A program made the position numbers and the translations under genes. This document shows, in pieces, positions 63,653 through 64,000 of a stretch of 64,000 nucleotides of DNA; position 1 is the stretch's first letter, and each line of letters starts with the position of its first letter. The notes beneath the pieces were generated by a model. That model did not search any database, had not been told where the DNA came from, and saw only the letters and a list, made by a program, of their open reading frames with translations. Location of the stretch: positions 9,803,485 through 9,867,484 of the forward strand of contig NC_049909.1 in assembly GCF_001411555.2 (NCBI RefSeq), read 5' to 3'. This DNA comes from Juglans regia. Lineage: Eukaryota > Streptophyta > Magnoliopsida > Fagales > Juglandaceae.

Positions 63653-64000
63653 CTGTACATTGCACATTAACACCTCAAACATCTTATATATACACTTCGA
63701 TCATATGTACAAAACATACATATTTCAATCTGCATGAGAGAACAAGATTCAATGTTACTCGAAATAAATGCTTGAAGGATGCAATTGTGAATATAAAAGT
63801 AAGTGGGCCACCGTACTCTATGGCCGTGGCCGCAGACTACCATGGTACACAATGAGGCCTAGAGAACCATTGGTATGATACACTAAATGATCCTACTTAT
63901 GGCCCAAATACATTTTTTTTCTCAACTTATGGCCCAAATATATATAGTTTTTTTCTCAACTTATGGCCCAAGTATAACTTGATTTAATGCCTGATGCAAA
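63653..64000 (-). other. Partial intron of the BRUTUS-like gene at the window edge
   Basis: Begins on the minus strand before the CAG acceptor at 63653. No further exon was recognised up to 64000. Near 63897-63975 the phrase caacttatggcccaaatata is repeated three times with small changes, a short tandem array of about 36 bp. Confidence 0.55.

Overview
The window is eukaryotic nuclear DNA from a flowering plant, almost certainly a woody eudicot. It is AT-rich, has intron-split genes with plant-type splice sites, and is crowded with LTR retrotransposons, CACTA and hAT remnants and many small AT-rich MITEs. The recurring MITE type (GAGATGAGAT-type ends, AT-rich middle) reminds me of Juglandaceae/Fagales genomes, but that placement is an impression from memory.

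Only three host genes can be supported. (1) An intronless RING-H2 protein at 13028-13735 (+). (2) A complete seven-exon calcium-dependent protein kinase of the Arabidopsis CPK10/CPK30 type at 23815-26962 (-); the joined exons stay in frame for 549 residues. (3) The C-terminal ten exons of a BRUTUS-like hemerythrin/CHY/RING ubiquitin ligase at 56996-63652 (-), whose 5' end lies beyond the window. They are independent transcription units with no operon-like relation: Ca2+ signalling, iron-status control and an unassigned E3 ligase.

The rest is transposon strata. 1-12.5 kb: a hAT-related flank with MITEs, a 2.9-kb solo LTR with a perfect target-site duplication (TSD), a probable 4.2-kb solo LTR, a decayed Ptta/En/Spm transposase, and a hAT-type MITE nested in a CACTA-type MITE. 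14-20 kb: an LTR inside a small inverted-repeat element, a decayed hAT (DUF4371/ZMYM1-like) transposase, and MITEs. 20-22.7 kb: a second solo LTR of the first family in opposite orientation. 27-33.6 kb: a gene-poor, MITE-rich stretch. 33.6-45.2 kb: a Copia element (-) split inside its reverse transcriptase by an 8.3-kb non-coding LTR element (LARD) with matching LTRs, primer site, polypurine tract and TSD. 45.25-52 kb: a 3'-truncated Ty3/Gypsy element (+) with dual RNase H (Tat type), whose 5' LTR carries a plastid-like 16S rRNA fragment and whose 3' spacer is a 520-bp higher-order tandem repeat. 52-55.8 kb: a second Ty3/Gypsy element (-), broken by a MITE and a 0.9-kb insertion. A complete 446-bp TRIM retrotransposon sits in an intron of the BRUTUS-like gene.

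I found no coherent undescribed biochemical system. The most unusual items are the 16S-like fragment in an LTR, the LTR/PPT partial duplication in the LARD, the repeat architecture of the Tat 3' spacer, and the intronic TRIM. No tRNA gene, full-length rRNA gene or CRISPR array was recognised.
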